NCBI GenBank assembly: GCA_965248545.1
Contig: OZ252110.1
Span: 1,736,001 to 1,800,000 of the forward strand
Source of the DNA: Alteromonas_E sp965248545
GTDB lineage: Bacteria > Pseudomonadota > Gammaproteobacteria > Enterobacterales > Alteromonadaceae
Direction: 5' to 3'
DNA: 64,000 nucleotides
The position numbers were made by a program, and so were the translations under genes. The notes beneath the pieces are model-generated. The model was not told the DNA's origin, did no database searches, and saw only the letters and a list, made by a program, of their open reading frames with translations. Positions 8,935 to 16,673 of the stretch are shown in pieces. How positions within the stretch are numbered: position 1 is the first letter of the stretch; the number at the start of each line of letters is the position of its first letter.

Positions 8935-9866
8935 TTTGCCTCTGACAGCCTATCCAAAATATCTTGAGCACCTTGCGCTAACAGTTGCTCTGCTACTTTC
9001 TGTCCGATTGTCTGAGCATCGTTGATCGTGCCACTAGCTGTGGCTTCAATAAGCCTACTGCCATCCACTTCGCCGACTAAACCTTTGAGTTCAAGTGTAT
9101 TGCCATTGAGCGTTGCAAAGCTGCCAATCGGGACCTGACAGCCACCTTGTAAGCGCGCATTCATCGCCCTTTCTGCCGTCACCCGATGATAGGTTTCGTC
9201 ATCTTGGAGTGGCTTTAATAGCGCGATCAGTTCAGCATCGTCGTTGCGGCATTCAATTCCCACAGCGCCTTGGCCAACGGCTGGCAATGAATATTCAGCG
9301 GGCAAGGTATAGCGTATCCGATCATGCATCTCGAGTCGGATTAAGCCGGCCGCCGCGAGAATGATGGCATCATATTGACCGTCATCGAGTTTTTGGAGGC
9401 GAGTATTGACGTTGCCGCGTAAATCGGCAATTTTCAAATCTGGACGATGATGACGCAACTGGCATTGGCGTCTCAAGCTAGATGTCCCAACGGTGGCACC
9501 CTCGGGAAGCTCATCTATGCTGGCATACACGTTTGATACGAATGCGTCGTATGGGTTTTCGCGAGCGCAAATCGCATGCAATCCAAATCCTTCAGGAAAC
9601 TCGACGGGGACGTCTTTCATTGAATGGACGGCAATATCGGCACGCCCTTCTTGCATGGCGATTTCAAGCTCTTTAATGAACAAGCCTTTACCACCAATTT
9701 TAGCCAGTGGCGTATCGAGGATCTTATCGCCTTGTGTGGACATCGGTAAAAGTTCCACATTGAGTTCTGGATGGTGTTTGCGCAATTGGGCTTGCACAAA
9801 TTCTGCTTGCCACATGGCAAGCGCGCTTTTTCGGGTCGCAATTCTAATCGTTCTAGAGCTTTTCAC
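8931..9866 (-). CDS. hemC: Hydroxymethylbilane synthase (porphobilinogen deaminase)
   Basis: 311 residues. It polymerises four porphobilinogens into hydroxymethylbilane in the cytosol. Visible motifs are IRIATRKSALAMWQA at the N-terminus, catalytic Asp85 in HSMKDVP, the TSSLRRQCQLR block, DLRGNVNTRL, and the dipyrromethane-cofactor Cys243 in LQGGCQVPIGS. It is first gene of hemCDXY, divergent from a Na/phosphate transporter gene. A perfect TTGAT-N4-ATCAA box lies about 75 bp upstream, suggesting oxygen-responsive control. Confidence 0.98.
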   Translation of the reverse strand: MKSSRTIRIATRKSALAMWQAEFVQAQLRKHHPELNVELLPMSTQGDKILDTPLAKIGGKGLFIKELEIAMQEGRADIAVHSMKDVPVEFPEGFGLHAICARENPYDAFVSNVYASIDELPEGATVGTSSLRRQCQLRHHRPDLKIADLRGNVNTRLQKLDDGQYDAIILAAAGLIRLEMHDRIRYTLPAEYSLPAVGQGAVGIECRNDDAELIALLKPLQDDETYHRVTAERAMNARLQGGCQVPIGSFATLNGNTLELKGLVGEVDGSRLIEATASGTINDAQTIGQKVAEQLLAQGAQDILDRLSEAK

Positions 9867-9939
9867 TGGTGCTTAACTTACTGATTTTCAATGTCGCTCA
9901 GTTTACCTGAAAAGCCTGCGATGGGCAGCATTAGGTTAG

Positions 9940-9953
9940 TTGATCGACATCAA
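9940..9953. promoter_or_regulatory. FNR/Anr-type binding site
   Basis: TTGAT-CGAC-ATCAA matches the established FNR/Anr consensus TTGAT-N4-ATCAA perfectly. The inverted repeat extends one more base pair on each side (G...C, 9939-9954). It is nearly midway between hemC (start 9866) and the divergent transporter gene (start about 10033), so it could act on either or both. Confidence 0.75.
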
Positions 9954-10032
9954 CAAGTTTCGTTTCTGGGGCGCTAATATCAGACATTGGCGGATGTCCG
10001 CTGTTTAATTGGCTCGCTTCACAGGAGAATAC

Positions 10033-11700
10033 TTGGAACTATTCCAACTGCTACTTACCGGATTGACTGCGATCGTTTTATTCGTGTTTGGATTGGAAAA
10101 CTTTTCCAAGGAAATTGAGCGCATATCCGGTGAGCGGTTTCGCAGGTCACTCAGTTCGGCAACCAAATACCCTGTGTGGGGCGTGGTAATCGGCGCTGTG
10201 GTTACCATGTTCATCCAATCAAGCTCTGCGACGTCGGTGATCAGCATCAGCTTGGTTAATGCTGGTGTACTGTCGTTTAAAAACAGTTTAGGCATCATTT
10301 TTGGCAGTAATGTTGGCACAACCATTACGGCTCAATTAGTCGCGTTGAAGTTGACCAGCTTTGCGCCTGTTTTCATCATTGTTGGGTTTTTGATGAATTT
10401 CATGCGCAATCGTGCATCGATATTCGGCAAAGCGGTGTTTTATTTTGGCTTTGTCTTTTTCAGTCTGAATATGATTGCGTCGACGTTGGCGCCGCTACAA
10501 CAAAATGAAGCACTGGTCAGCATTCTAACTGAACCGCAAAATCCATTTTACGCGATCCTATTTGGTTGTTTGTTCACCGCGCTGGTGCAGTCTAGTTCGG
10601 TCACAACTGGACTTGCGATAATTTTCACTCAGCAAGGTTTAATCGGCTTAGAAAACGCCGTTCCGCTGATTTTGGGTGCCAATATTGGCACCACTGCAAC
10701 GGCGTTTATTGCGGTGTTTAATATGGATATAGCGGCTAAGAAAACCGCCTTGAGTCACTTTCTATTTAACGTGGGTGGCGTGCTATTGTCCTTGCCTTTT
10801 CTATTTATGTTTGGTGATCAACTGGCGCATTACGAGGACAATCCTGCCATGGCGCTTGCTAACATTCACCTGATTTTCAATGTTACGGCGAGTTTGATCT
10901 TCATCATCCTGATCAATCCATTCACTCGTTTTGTCGACTTCCTGATGGGCGAGGGCACAATGGATTTCGATAGAATGGAGTTGCCCCGGTTGGCTGATGA
11001 TGACGACTTTGATTCTATAAAACAAAAGTTAGACTGCAGCTCTGCGGAGCTTCTTCGATTCTTAGAAGAGAATTACAACATGGTCACTTTGAGTGTAGAG
11101 ACTAATTACAGAGGGGTATTTGAAGCCGCTGAAAAACGCATAGAGTATATGGACTTTGTCAAAACGCAGTATTTACATTTTTTTGCCAGCGCAGTATCTG
11201 CAATGAACAAGAAGTCTGAATCTAGAGCGTTGGTCAAACTCATTAATCAGTTTGACTATTTGTTCCAGATCCATGACTCGATAACGGACTTGTTTGAAGC
11301 CAAACGGGTAATCAATGACAGCTATATTGAGCTGAAAAGTGACTTGTTGATCTTGATTCGCGGTCTAGCCAGCCAAACCCTTGATTACTTTGATGAAATA
11401 GTCAGAGAAATGCATGACAAACCTCGCAGTACCGACCAACAAAAGCTCAAAGCCAGCGCCAAGTCTGTTCAACATGAAATCACTGATGCAAGTCGCAGCT
11501 TACTGATGCTTACCTTAGATCCTCAACGAGAAGACGCTGGGGCTTTGATCAATTACGTTACCTATTCTCAACGCTTGAAAGATAAACTGACCAACTTTGC
11601 GAACTTGAATATTCGCGTAAAGGCTGAGCCTCCAGCTCAAGCAGCCCAAGCCGCGCCCTCTGAGCAAGCAAAGGGCCCGTCTGAGCCAACTCAAACATGA
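10033..11700 (+). CDS. Na/phosphate cotransporter family protein (NptA/YjbB-like)
   Basis: About 555 residues in the inner membrane. Two inverted Na_Pi_cotrans repeats carry the QSSSATS (first) and QSSSVTTGLAIIF (second) signatures and the GSNVGTTITAQ / GANIGTTATAF pair. These bind sodium and phosphate in the family. A cytoplasmic PhoU-like helical region follows from about residue 330, ending in an Ala/Gln/Pro-rich tail. The start is best placed at TTG 10033, with AGGAG at 10023-10027, rather than the in-frame TTG at 10009, which has no such site. It may export or import phosphate; PhoU-tailed members are often linked to phosphate homeostasis. It shares its upstream region, including the FNR-type box, with hemC. 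Confidence 0.92.
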   Translation: MELFQLLLTGLTAIVLFVFGLENFSKEIERISGERFRRSLSSATKYPVWGVVIGAVVTMFIQSSSATSVISISLVNAGVLSFKNSLGIIFGSNVGTTITAQLVALKLTSFAPVFIIVGFLMNFMRNRASIFGKAVFYFGFVFFSLNMIASTLAPLQQNEALVSILTEPQNPFYAILFGCLFTALVQSSSVTTGLAIIFTQQGLIGLENAVPLILGANIGTTATAFIAVFNMDIAAKKTALSHFLFNVGGVLLSLPFLFMFGDQLAHYEDNPAMALANIHLIFNVTASLIFIILINPFTRFVDFLMGEGTMDFDRMELPRLADDDDFDSIKQKLDCSSAELLRFLEENYNMVTLSVETNYRGVFEAAEKRIEYMDFVKTQYLHFFASAVSAMNKKSESRALVKLINQFDYLFQIHDSITDLFEAKRVINDSYIELKSDLLILIRGLASQTLDYFDEIVREMHDKPRSTDQQKLKASAKSVQHEITDASRSLLMLTLDPQREDAGALINYVTYSQRLKDKLTNFANLNIRVKAEPPAQAAQAAPSEQAKGPSEPTQT

Positions 11701-11705
11701 AACGA

Positions 11706-12173
11706 CTAAGAACCTTCAGGCAAATCCACTAGTTTTGGATACCAACTGTCGCCCTCTTGGATAAACTGTGCGGTGTTTGTCCGCCACTCTTTCATTACGC
11801 TTTTACTGTAATTCAGATAAAGCTTACCGTCTAAGATCGTGAAAGCTTCCTCATCGACACCGACTAAACGGCCGTCAGACATGGCGTAAGCGCAATAGCC
11901 GCCATATTGAGGCGCGTACTTTTCAGGCTCGGCAGTGAACATGTCCAAGTGTTGCTGCGAAGAAAAATACCATTCAGCGCCACGCCAGTTGGTCATAAAG
12001 TCCTTACTCCCTTTTACTGCTTTGTCCTGTGTGAAGTAAGCGACTGTGTCATAACCGTAAATGGCTTTATTGTTAAATGTCCCCGTTTCAATCGGATCGT
12101 CAGCGAATGCGGTACTTGAGAAAGCAACCAATAATAAGGATAGGGCTCTGAACCATTGGGTGAATTTTTTCAT
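11706..12173 (-). CDS. Exported YHS-domain protein
   Basis: 155 residues. A signal peptide ends near AFADD (about residue 24), followed by a YHS domain: IYGYDTVAYFTQDKAVKG, WRGAEWYFSSQQHLDMF and EKYAPQYGGYCAYA. This small domain is found in heavy-metal ATPases and periplasmic proteins and is thought to bind metals, though this one has only a single Cys in the GGYCAYA loop. Convergent with the phosphate-transporter gene, which ends 5 bp away. The specific role is unknown. Confidence 0.85.
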   Translation of the reverse strand: MKKFTQWFRALSLLLVAFSSTAFADDPIETGTFNNKAIYGYDTVAYFTQDKAVKGSKDFMTNWRGAEWYFSSQQHLDMFTAEPEKYAPQYGGYCAYAMSDGRLVGVDEEAFTILDGKLYLNYSKSVMKEWRTNTAQFIQEGDSWYPKLVDLPEGS

Positions 12174-12379
12174 TGGTGTTACCTTGGCTAAATAGTGAAC
12201 AGTTGAATCTGTTTATTAAACCGAGGCAGAGGATAAAAAATTTCGTTGTCTGTGCGAATAATCGAAAAGCGCTACATTAATCTACTCGAGTTCAGCACCA
12301 TTATTGTCACTCTCCAACAGGTTCAAGCTTTGCGTTGAGGAATTCGCTTACCGGCGTCAATCAGGTTGAATGACATTTT

Positions 12380-12408
12380 TAGGAACAAGGAACAAGGAAC
12401 AAGGAACA
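12380..12408. repeat. Tandem 7-bp repeat (AAGGAAC) x4
   Basis: Four consecutive copies of AAGGAAC/AGGAACA, the first lacking one base, lie directly before the hairpin at 12411. Non-coding on both strands as far as I can see. Confidence 0.8.
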
Positions 12409-12410
12409 TA

Positions 12411-12443
12411 AAACCGGTAGCAGGGATATCTGACTACCGGTTT
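12411..12443. terminator. Hairpin, possible terminator of the carbonic anhydrase gene
   Basis: AAACCGGTAG (12411-12420) pairs perfectly with CTACCGGTTT (12434-12443) across a 13-base loop. It lies 40 bp beyond the stop of the minus-strand gene at 12483. The T tract is weak on either strand, so termination is probable rather than certain. Confidence 0.55.
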
Positions 12444-12482
12444 CTTTATCAGAAAAGCGTTGTCGCTATTGGCTCACTGACG

Positions 12483-13340
12483 TTACTTAATTGGCGATAG
12501 TAACTTAGGGTTCATAACTAGATTGCGGACACCGTGTGCGTGATCTTCGTTGAAGACATTTCCTTCACACCATTTGCTTACTGAGTTGATATCTAACACT
12601 GCTACTTCAGGGCGGACACTCCAGCTAACTTGCAAAGGTGAGCCCTTTTCGTTGTACGAAGGACCGGTAGTTGAGCCTAAATATTCAATCGGAGCACCCG
12701 TATCACTAGGAATATTAGGAGCTTGAGCATACCCGTTAACTGTGGCGGTCTCGGCTAACTCGTTGAAATCGAGTGCAGACTCGTCGTTGGCTAACACAAA
12801 TACTTGACCTTCTACGCGTAAGCCAGGGTTCATCGTGCTATCGGCAAGACAAGCACCTAGCGTTGGGCCAGGAGATACTTGTGCAGCTGAAAATACCCAG
12901 TGAACTTCGATTGTGTCGCCAGCCTGCATTGGATCGCCTTTCGCGCCGCAAACGCCGCCGCTAATCGGTTTTAGCTGTGCATCGGTCAAGGTACCATTGT
13001 AAACGTAACCCGTGTTTTTGCCTTTGCCATCGCCGTTACCAGCATATGTCGTGAATTCGCCGCCTTTATGTTCAGCGTTTTTGTGGAAGTGAATGTTACA
13101 CAAATTCATCTGGCTGCGATTTGGGGCAAATCCCCAAACGCGCTGGTTGGTACCATAGGCTTGATCGATGTCTCTAGGCGATTGCGGACCATAGCCTTTG
13201 CCATCGGTGTTCGCCTCAAGCGCAGCGCGCTGAGCTTCTACTACACTGTCGGCAACATCTTGCGCTATTGCAGGCGCTGCAAGCACGGTTGCGACCGCTA
13301 AAGAAATCGATAATTTCTTCGTTAGGTTTAGATTTGTCAT
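12483..13340 (-). CDS. Delta-class carbonic anhydrase, exported
   Basis: About 285 residues from ATG 13340, chosen because AAAGGAAAG precedes it at good spacing and a clean signal peptide follows (ending at ALA/AIAQ). An in-frame start at 13406 would add 22 residues before the signal. The family pattern is clear: GKGYGPQSPRDID, the metal-site region MNLCNIHFHKNAEHKGGEF, IEVHWVFSAAQ, GSTTGPSYNEKGSP and the C-terminal NVFNEDHAHGVRNLV. Delta-type enzymes hydrate CO2 reversibly at a His-bound zinc and were first known from marine phytoplankton; bacterial homologues exist. The signal peptide places it in the periplasm. It stands alone, between a YHS gene and a PEP-CTERM-like gene. Confidence 0.85.
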   Translation of the reverse strand: MTNLNLTKKLSISLAVATVLAAPAIAQDVADSVVEAQRAALEANTDGKGYGPQSPRDIDQAYGTNQRVWGFAPNRSQMNLCNIHFHKNAEHKGGEFTTYAGNGDGKGKNTGYVYNGTLTDAQLKPISGGVCGAKGDPMQAGDTIEVHWVFSAAQVSPGPTLGACLADSTMNPGLRVEGQVFVLANDESALDFNELAETATVNGYAQAPNIPSDTGAPIEYLGSTTGPSYNEKGSPLQVSWSVRPEVAVLDINSVSKWCEGNVFNEDHAHGVRNLVMNPKLLSPIK

Positions 13341-13859
13341 TATTGGCTTTCCTTTTGTTTTAAATTTATTTGCGATAACTGATTCAACGTTTTTTTCGAA
13401 TTTCACTTCGTTGGGTCTTTGTACTGCTAAATGTTCAAAGTGGATTTATTCGAAAAGACCGATTTATAACCTGTATTCGTGAGCATTAATGAAATTCGCT
13501 CAAGCCTTTATTAATTGTAGGATTATGGGTCATATTCTATCTGGAAAAGTTACACTGTATCCCAATTAATACCTGCTTAAATGTTAGTTTAAAATTGACG
13601 TTTGGCATTTTTATGTGATTTTCAATTCGTCATTTTTATCGAACGTTGTTCTCATATAAATAAGATTTATATTGATTAACGATTGGTTCACACTTGCAGT
13701 AATTAACGTCCATTCGATAACTGTCAGTTTTTTTTACATCTTTTCTACTAAAGTCTAAAGGCTAACATTTATCTATCTGATTTATAGAGCATTTATCAAT
13801 GCGGAATGTTCTTTGCTTTTCGGTCGATTTGAAATATAAGTATTTGAGAGCTTTATTAT
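13341..13859. other. AT-rich divergent intergenic region
   Basis: 519 bp between the divergent carbonic anhydrase and PEP-CTERM-like genes. Strongly AT-rich with long T runs. I see no convincing gene, hairpin or operator; it presumably carries both promoters. Confidence 0.5.
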
Positions 13860-14405
13860 ATGAAACAGTGGGTTATTCGTGCCTTTTTAGCTATAAGTCT
13901 TTTCGGCGGAACCAATGCAAACGCGGCGTTGATATATGAGTTTACAGATTCGCGTAGTTCTGACGTTTTAGCATTGATGACGTTGGACACCAATGTGGGC
14001 GATTTGACCCATTTAAACATTACTTCGTTTACATTTACTGCAGCAGGCGATGCGATTTTTAACTTAGCGGCATTTGGCGATTTTGCCACTCGATTTGAGG
14101 ATACTGCTAATGGCGTATTTATCGATGATGGTACCGGAACTTTGTTCAACCCTGGCAACGCTCTAGTGTTCATTGAAACTCCGTTTGCTGATTTAGGTGT
14201 CTATGGTCCTGGACAAGATGGTTTAGGCCTATTCTTCATGATCGGTGGCGGCGCTAGCATTCAATTTTTCACGCGAGACAATGTTACCCCTTCTTATATT
14301 GACAGAAGCGGTGAGTGGACCCGAGTGGGCACTGTTAATGAGCCGTCAATAGCGGCATTGTTGTTACTAGTGCTATGTGGTTTGCGTTTAAGACAGCGTA
14401 GCTAA
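13860..14405 (+). CDS. PEP-CTERM-like exported protein, unknown function
   Basis: 181 residues. The signal peptide is MKQWVIRAFLAISLFGGTNANA-ALIYEF. A Ser/Thr/Asp/Gly-rich beta-type body follows. The C-terminus is tripartite: VNEPS motif, hydrophobic segment IAALLLLVLCGL and a basic RLRQRS end. This is the architecture of PEP-CTERM proteins, which an exosortase anchors or releases at the surface, but the usual VPEP is VNEP here. Start ATG 13860 has GAGAG upstream. No exosortase gene is in the window. A similar protein with VSEPP is at 26643. Confidence 0.7.
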   Translation: MKQWVIRAFLAISLFGGTNANAALIYEFTDSRSSDVLALMTLDTNVGDLTHLNITSFTFTAAGDAIFNLAAFGDFATRFEDTANGVFIDDGTGTLFNPGNALVFIETPFADLGVYGPGQDGLGLFFMIGGGASIQFFTRDNVTPSYIDRSGEWTRVGTVNEPSIAALLLLVLCGLRLRQRS

Positions 14406-14421
14406 TCCTTGGCCATCCACA

Positions 14422-14447
14422 AAAAAGCCCGCAGTTGCGGGCTTTTT
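14422..14447. terminator. Bidirectional terminator
   Basis: AAAAAGCCCGCA-GT-TGCGGGCTTTTT is a perfect 12-bp stem with A and T tracts on its two sides. It lies between the convergent PEP-CTERM-like gene and the carboxylesterase gene and can serve both. Confidence 0.93.
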
Positions 14448-14471
14448 AATAGGTGTGTGCTAGATTCTGCG

Positions 14472-15143
14472 TTAGTTAAGCAAAACCTTTTGTAGCCAGG
14501 CAGAAACATCCATAATTTCCTGAGGACATACATTGTGTTGCATGACGTATTCGCGCCATTCAACTGAAAAACCGTTGGCACTTAGTGCCTGATAGGCTGC
14601 GTGCCCCAAGAACATCGGGACAACTTCATCTTGTTGTCCGTGGCAGTATAAAAACGGCGTTTCTTGATTGGCCTGCGTTTTCGCCTCACTCAGTTTATCG
14701 GCCTCGCAGAGGTATGTTGACAAGGCTAACACCCCCGCAAATTTGGTCGCCGAGCGGGTCGCGATATGCAACGCAATAACACCACCTTGAGAGAATCCGG
14801 CGAGTACGATGTTTTCACTCTGGATACCAGCGGCGATTTCGGCCTCAATTAACTGGTTTACTTGCGCTGCCGACTCGTTAACCCCGTCCACATCAGCGCG
14901 AGAGTTAAAGTCGAGGGTCTTAATGTCGTACCATGCGCGCATTGGCATACCGTTGTTGATCGTAACCGGCCGCACCGGCGCATGGGGAAATATAAAACGT
15001 ATCCCGTGTCCTTCCGGCAATCGCAACTCAGGTACAATTGGGGCAAAGCCATTGCCGGAATCACCCAGCCCGTGTAACCAAATCACGGTGGCTTTGTGTG
15101 TCCCAGGCGCTGGAATGTCTACAAATGGTAATGAATCCGTCAT
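14472..15143 (-). CDS. Carboxylesterase / lysophospholipase-type alpha/beta hydrolase
   Basis: 223 residues, the size of the Pseudomonas EstB / acyl-protein-thioesterase-like esterases. The oxyanion region IWLHGLGDSGNGF, the APVRPVTINNGMPMRAWYDI block and the nucleophile Ser in GFSQGG are seen, and a C-terminal Asp (HGQQDEVVP) and His complete the triad. No signal peptide, so it is cytosolic. It likely hydrolyses small carboxylic esters or lysophospholipids. It ends beside a strong bidirectional terminator and is preceded 10 bp away by cyaY on the same strand. Confidence 0.92.
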   Translation of the reverse strand: MTDSLPFVDIPAPGTHKATVIWLHGLGDSGNGFAPIVPELRLPEGHGIRFIFPHAPVRPVTINNGMPMRAWYDIKTLDFNSRADVDGVNESAAQVNQLIEAEIAAGIQSENIVLAGFSQGGVIALHIATRSATKFAGVLALSTYLCEADKLSEAKTQANQETPFLYCHGQQDEVVPMFLGHAAYQALSANGFSVEWREYVMQHNVCPQEIMDVSAWLQKVLLN

Positions 15144-15152
15144 GCTAATTCC

Positions 15153-15491
15153 TTAACCGTTAGACAGGGAAACAGACTGTTCAGCCTGTTTAGAAGCAGC
15201 TTCATCAATGAACGACCAAAATTCAGCACCAGTACGCTCATCAATCCATTTGTCACCCTCTAAATTAAAGTGATGACCATTGTATTTGGTTGCAACCCAA
15301 ATCTGATGCAGCGGAGGCTGTTTATTCAGGATGATCTTCGTTTTATTCTCGAAAATCAGGGTTAAGATGCCACCGGCACTCTCGTAATCGATGTCCACTT
15401 CGCATTCATCCAGCGCTTCTTCAAGCTGGATAAAAATGCCGTCCACAATCATATCGTATTCAGTATCATTCATATTGGTCGGGTAACTCAC
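15153..15491 (-). CDS. cyaY: CyaY, bacterial frataxin
   Basis: 112 residues from a GTG at 15491, or 106 from ATG 15473; the shorter form matches the usual CyaY length, and neither has a strong ribosome-binding site. The frataxin fold is recognisable: the acidic first helix (LEEALDECEVDIDYES), the GGILTLIFENKTKIILNKQ strand region, QIWVATKYNGHHF and a C-terminal WIDERTGAEFWSFI. CyaY binds iron and modulates IscS-dependent Fe-S cluster assembly. It is divergent from gmk and just upstream of the carboxylesterase gene. Confidence 0.95.
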   Translation of the reverse strand: MSYPTNMNDTEYDMIVDGIFIQLEEALDECEVDIDYESAGGILTLIFENKTKIILNKQPPLHQIWVATKYNGHHFNLEGDKWIDERTGAEFWSFIDEAASKQAEQSVSLSNG

Positions 15492-15577
15492 GCTTTAACT
15501 CTGCTTATGCTAACATTGCCGCAGACATTTTCTCTAGGCTTAAATGCCTGATATACACATAGTTGTTTACGCTACAT

Positions 15578-16219
15578 ATGGTTCAATTACTCGGTAACTT
15601 ATTCATCCTATCGGCTCCATCCGGAGCGGGGAAATCCAGCTTGATAAAAGCCTTACTCGATAAGCATGCTCAACAAAGCGCTGGCGACGCTGCGCTACAA
15701 GTGTCGGTTTCGCACACTACGCGCGATCCGCGTCCGGGTGAAGTTGATGGCGAACATTATCATTTTGTCTCGCGCGAGGCCTTTGAAGCATTGATTGAGC
15801 AAGGCGCGTTTTTTGAGTGGGCTGAGGTATTTGGCAACTATTATGGCACCTCGCGTGTGACCATTGAGCAGACTTTATCCAAAGGCATTGATGTGTTTCT
15901 CGATATTGATTGGCAAGGTGCGCGTCAGGTCAAACAGCAGATCCCCAGTGCAATCGGCATCTTTATTCTGCCGCCGTCGGTTGAGGTTTTGCAGCAGCGA
16001 CTCGATGGACGTGGTCAAGATAGCCCTGAGGTGATTGCCTCGCGTATGCAACAAGCCAAAGATGAAATGAGTCACTACAACGAGTTTGATTTTGTATTGG
16101 TCAATGACGATTTTGACACTACGTTGAAGGACTTTGAAAACGTAGTATTTGCCCAAAGACAGCAGCTGAACAATCAACAATTGCGCCATGAGTCATTAAT
16201 CGATGCATTATTGCAATAA
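15578..16219 (+). CDS. gmk: Guanylate kinase
   Basis: About 213 residues from ATG 15578; an in-frame TTG at 15563 would add five residues. It phosphorylates GMP to GDP. The P-loop SAPSGAGKSSL is at residues 12-22, followed by the GMP-binding SHTTRDPRPGEVDGEHYHF, FFEWAEVFGNYYGTS and the DIDWQGARQVK region. It is the first gene of gmk-rpoZ-spoT, the usual gammaproteobacterial order. It feeds GTP pools used by SpoT. Confidence 0.98.
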   Translation: MVQLLGNLFILSAPSGAGKSSLIKALLDKHAQQSAGDAALQVSVSHTTRDPRPGEVDGEHYHFVSREAFEALIEQGAFFEWAEVFGNYYGTSRVTIEQTLSKGIDVFLDIDWQGARQVKQQIPSAIGIFILPPSVEVLQQRLDGRGQDSPEVIASRMQQAKDEMSHYNEFDFVLVNDDFDTTLKDFENVVFAQRQQLNNQQLRHESLIDALLQ

Positions 16220-16293
16220 AGCACTACCGTCTGTACAAAGCTTAAGCTATACTACGCGGCCTTTTTTATTATATCGCTTACACGGAGAACGAC

Positions 16294-16563
16294 ATGGCTC
16301 GCGTTACAGTTGAAGACGCCGTTGAACAAATTGGCAATCGTTTTGATTTAGTATTGGTTGCTGCGCGTCGTGCACGTCAATTGGCAACAGAGGGTAAAAC
16401 CCCGCAAGTTGACATGGGCAACGACAAGCCTACCGTTACAGCTTTACGTGAAATCGAGCAAGGTCTAGTGACTGCTGCCAGTATCGAAGCTGAAGAAATT
16501 CGCGACCAACAGCATCAAGATGAAGTTGAGTTCGCATCAGTGGCAAATATCCTTTCTGAGTAA
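16294..16563 (+). CDS. rpoZ: RNA polymerase omega subunit
   Basis: 89 residues, normal for omega. The protein begins MARVTVEDAVEQIGNRFDLVLVAARRARQ, the conserved fold that clamps the beta-prime subunit and helps form a ppGpp site. CGGAGA precedes the ATG. A TATACT box followed by a GC-rich stretch at 16248-16260 could be its own promoter. A terminator-like hairpin follows, partly separating it from spoT. Confidence 0.98.
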   Translation: MARVTVEDAVEQIGNRFDLVLVAARRARQLATEGKTPQVDMGNDKPTVTALREIEQGLVTAASIEAEEIRDQQHQDEVEFASVANILSE

Positions 16564-16583
16564 TTTCCACTAAAGATTTGAAT

Positions 16584-16608
16584 AACGCCAGCTTTTTGCT
16601 GGCGTTTT
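16584..16608 (+). terminator. Terminator/attenuator between rpoZ and spoT
   Basis: AACGCCAGC-TTTTT-GCTGGCGTT followed by TTC is a perfect 9-bp stem 20 bp after the rpoZ stop. The T tract is short, so partial read-through into spoT is plausible. Confidence 0.75.
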
Positions 16609-16673
16609 CATTTGGCGAAGCGCCAAAATAACCGTATTCTTAACGCATCAGGTATTAGTTTAGTTTATCCACT

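Larger units (their letters stand above)
12174..12482. other. Intergenic region with short tandem repeat and hairpin
   Basis: 309 bp without a gene I can support. It holds the probable promoter of the YHS gene (read leftward), four tandem copies of a 7-bp AAGGAAC unit at about 12380-12408, and a 10-bp hairpin just after it. Confidence 0.5.

Noticed and set aside
16248..16253. TATACT as a firm rpoZ promoter
   Set aside because: The -10 box with GC-rich discriminator is good, but no clear -35 hexamer at 16-18 bp, so it is mentioned only as possible in the rpoZ entry.
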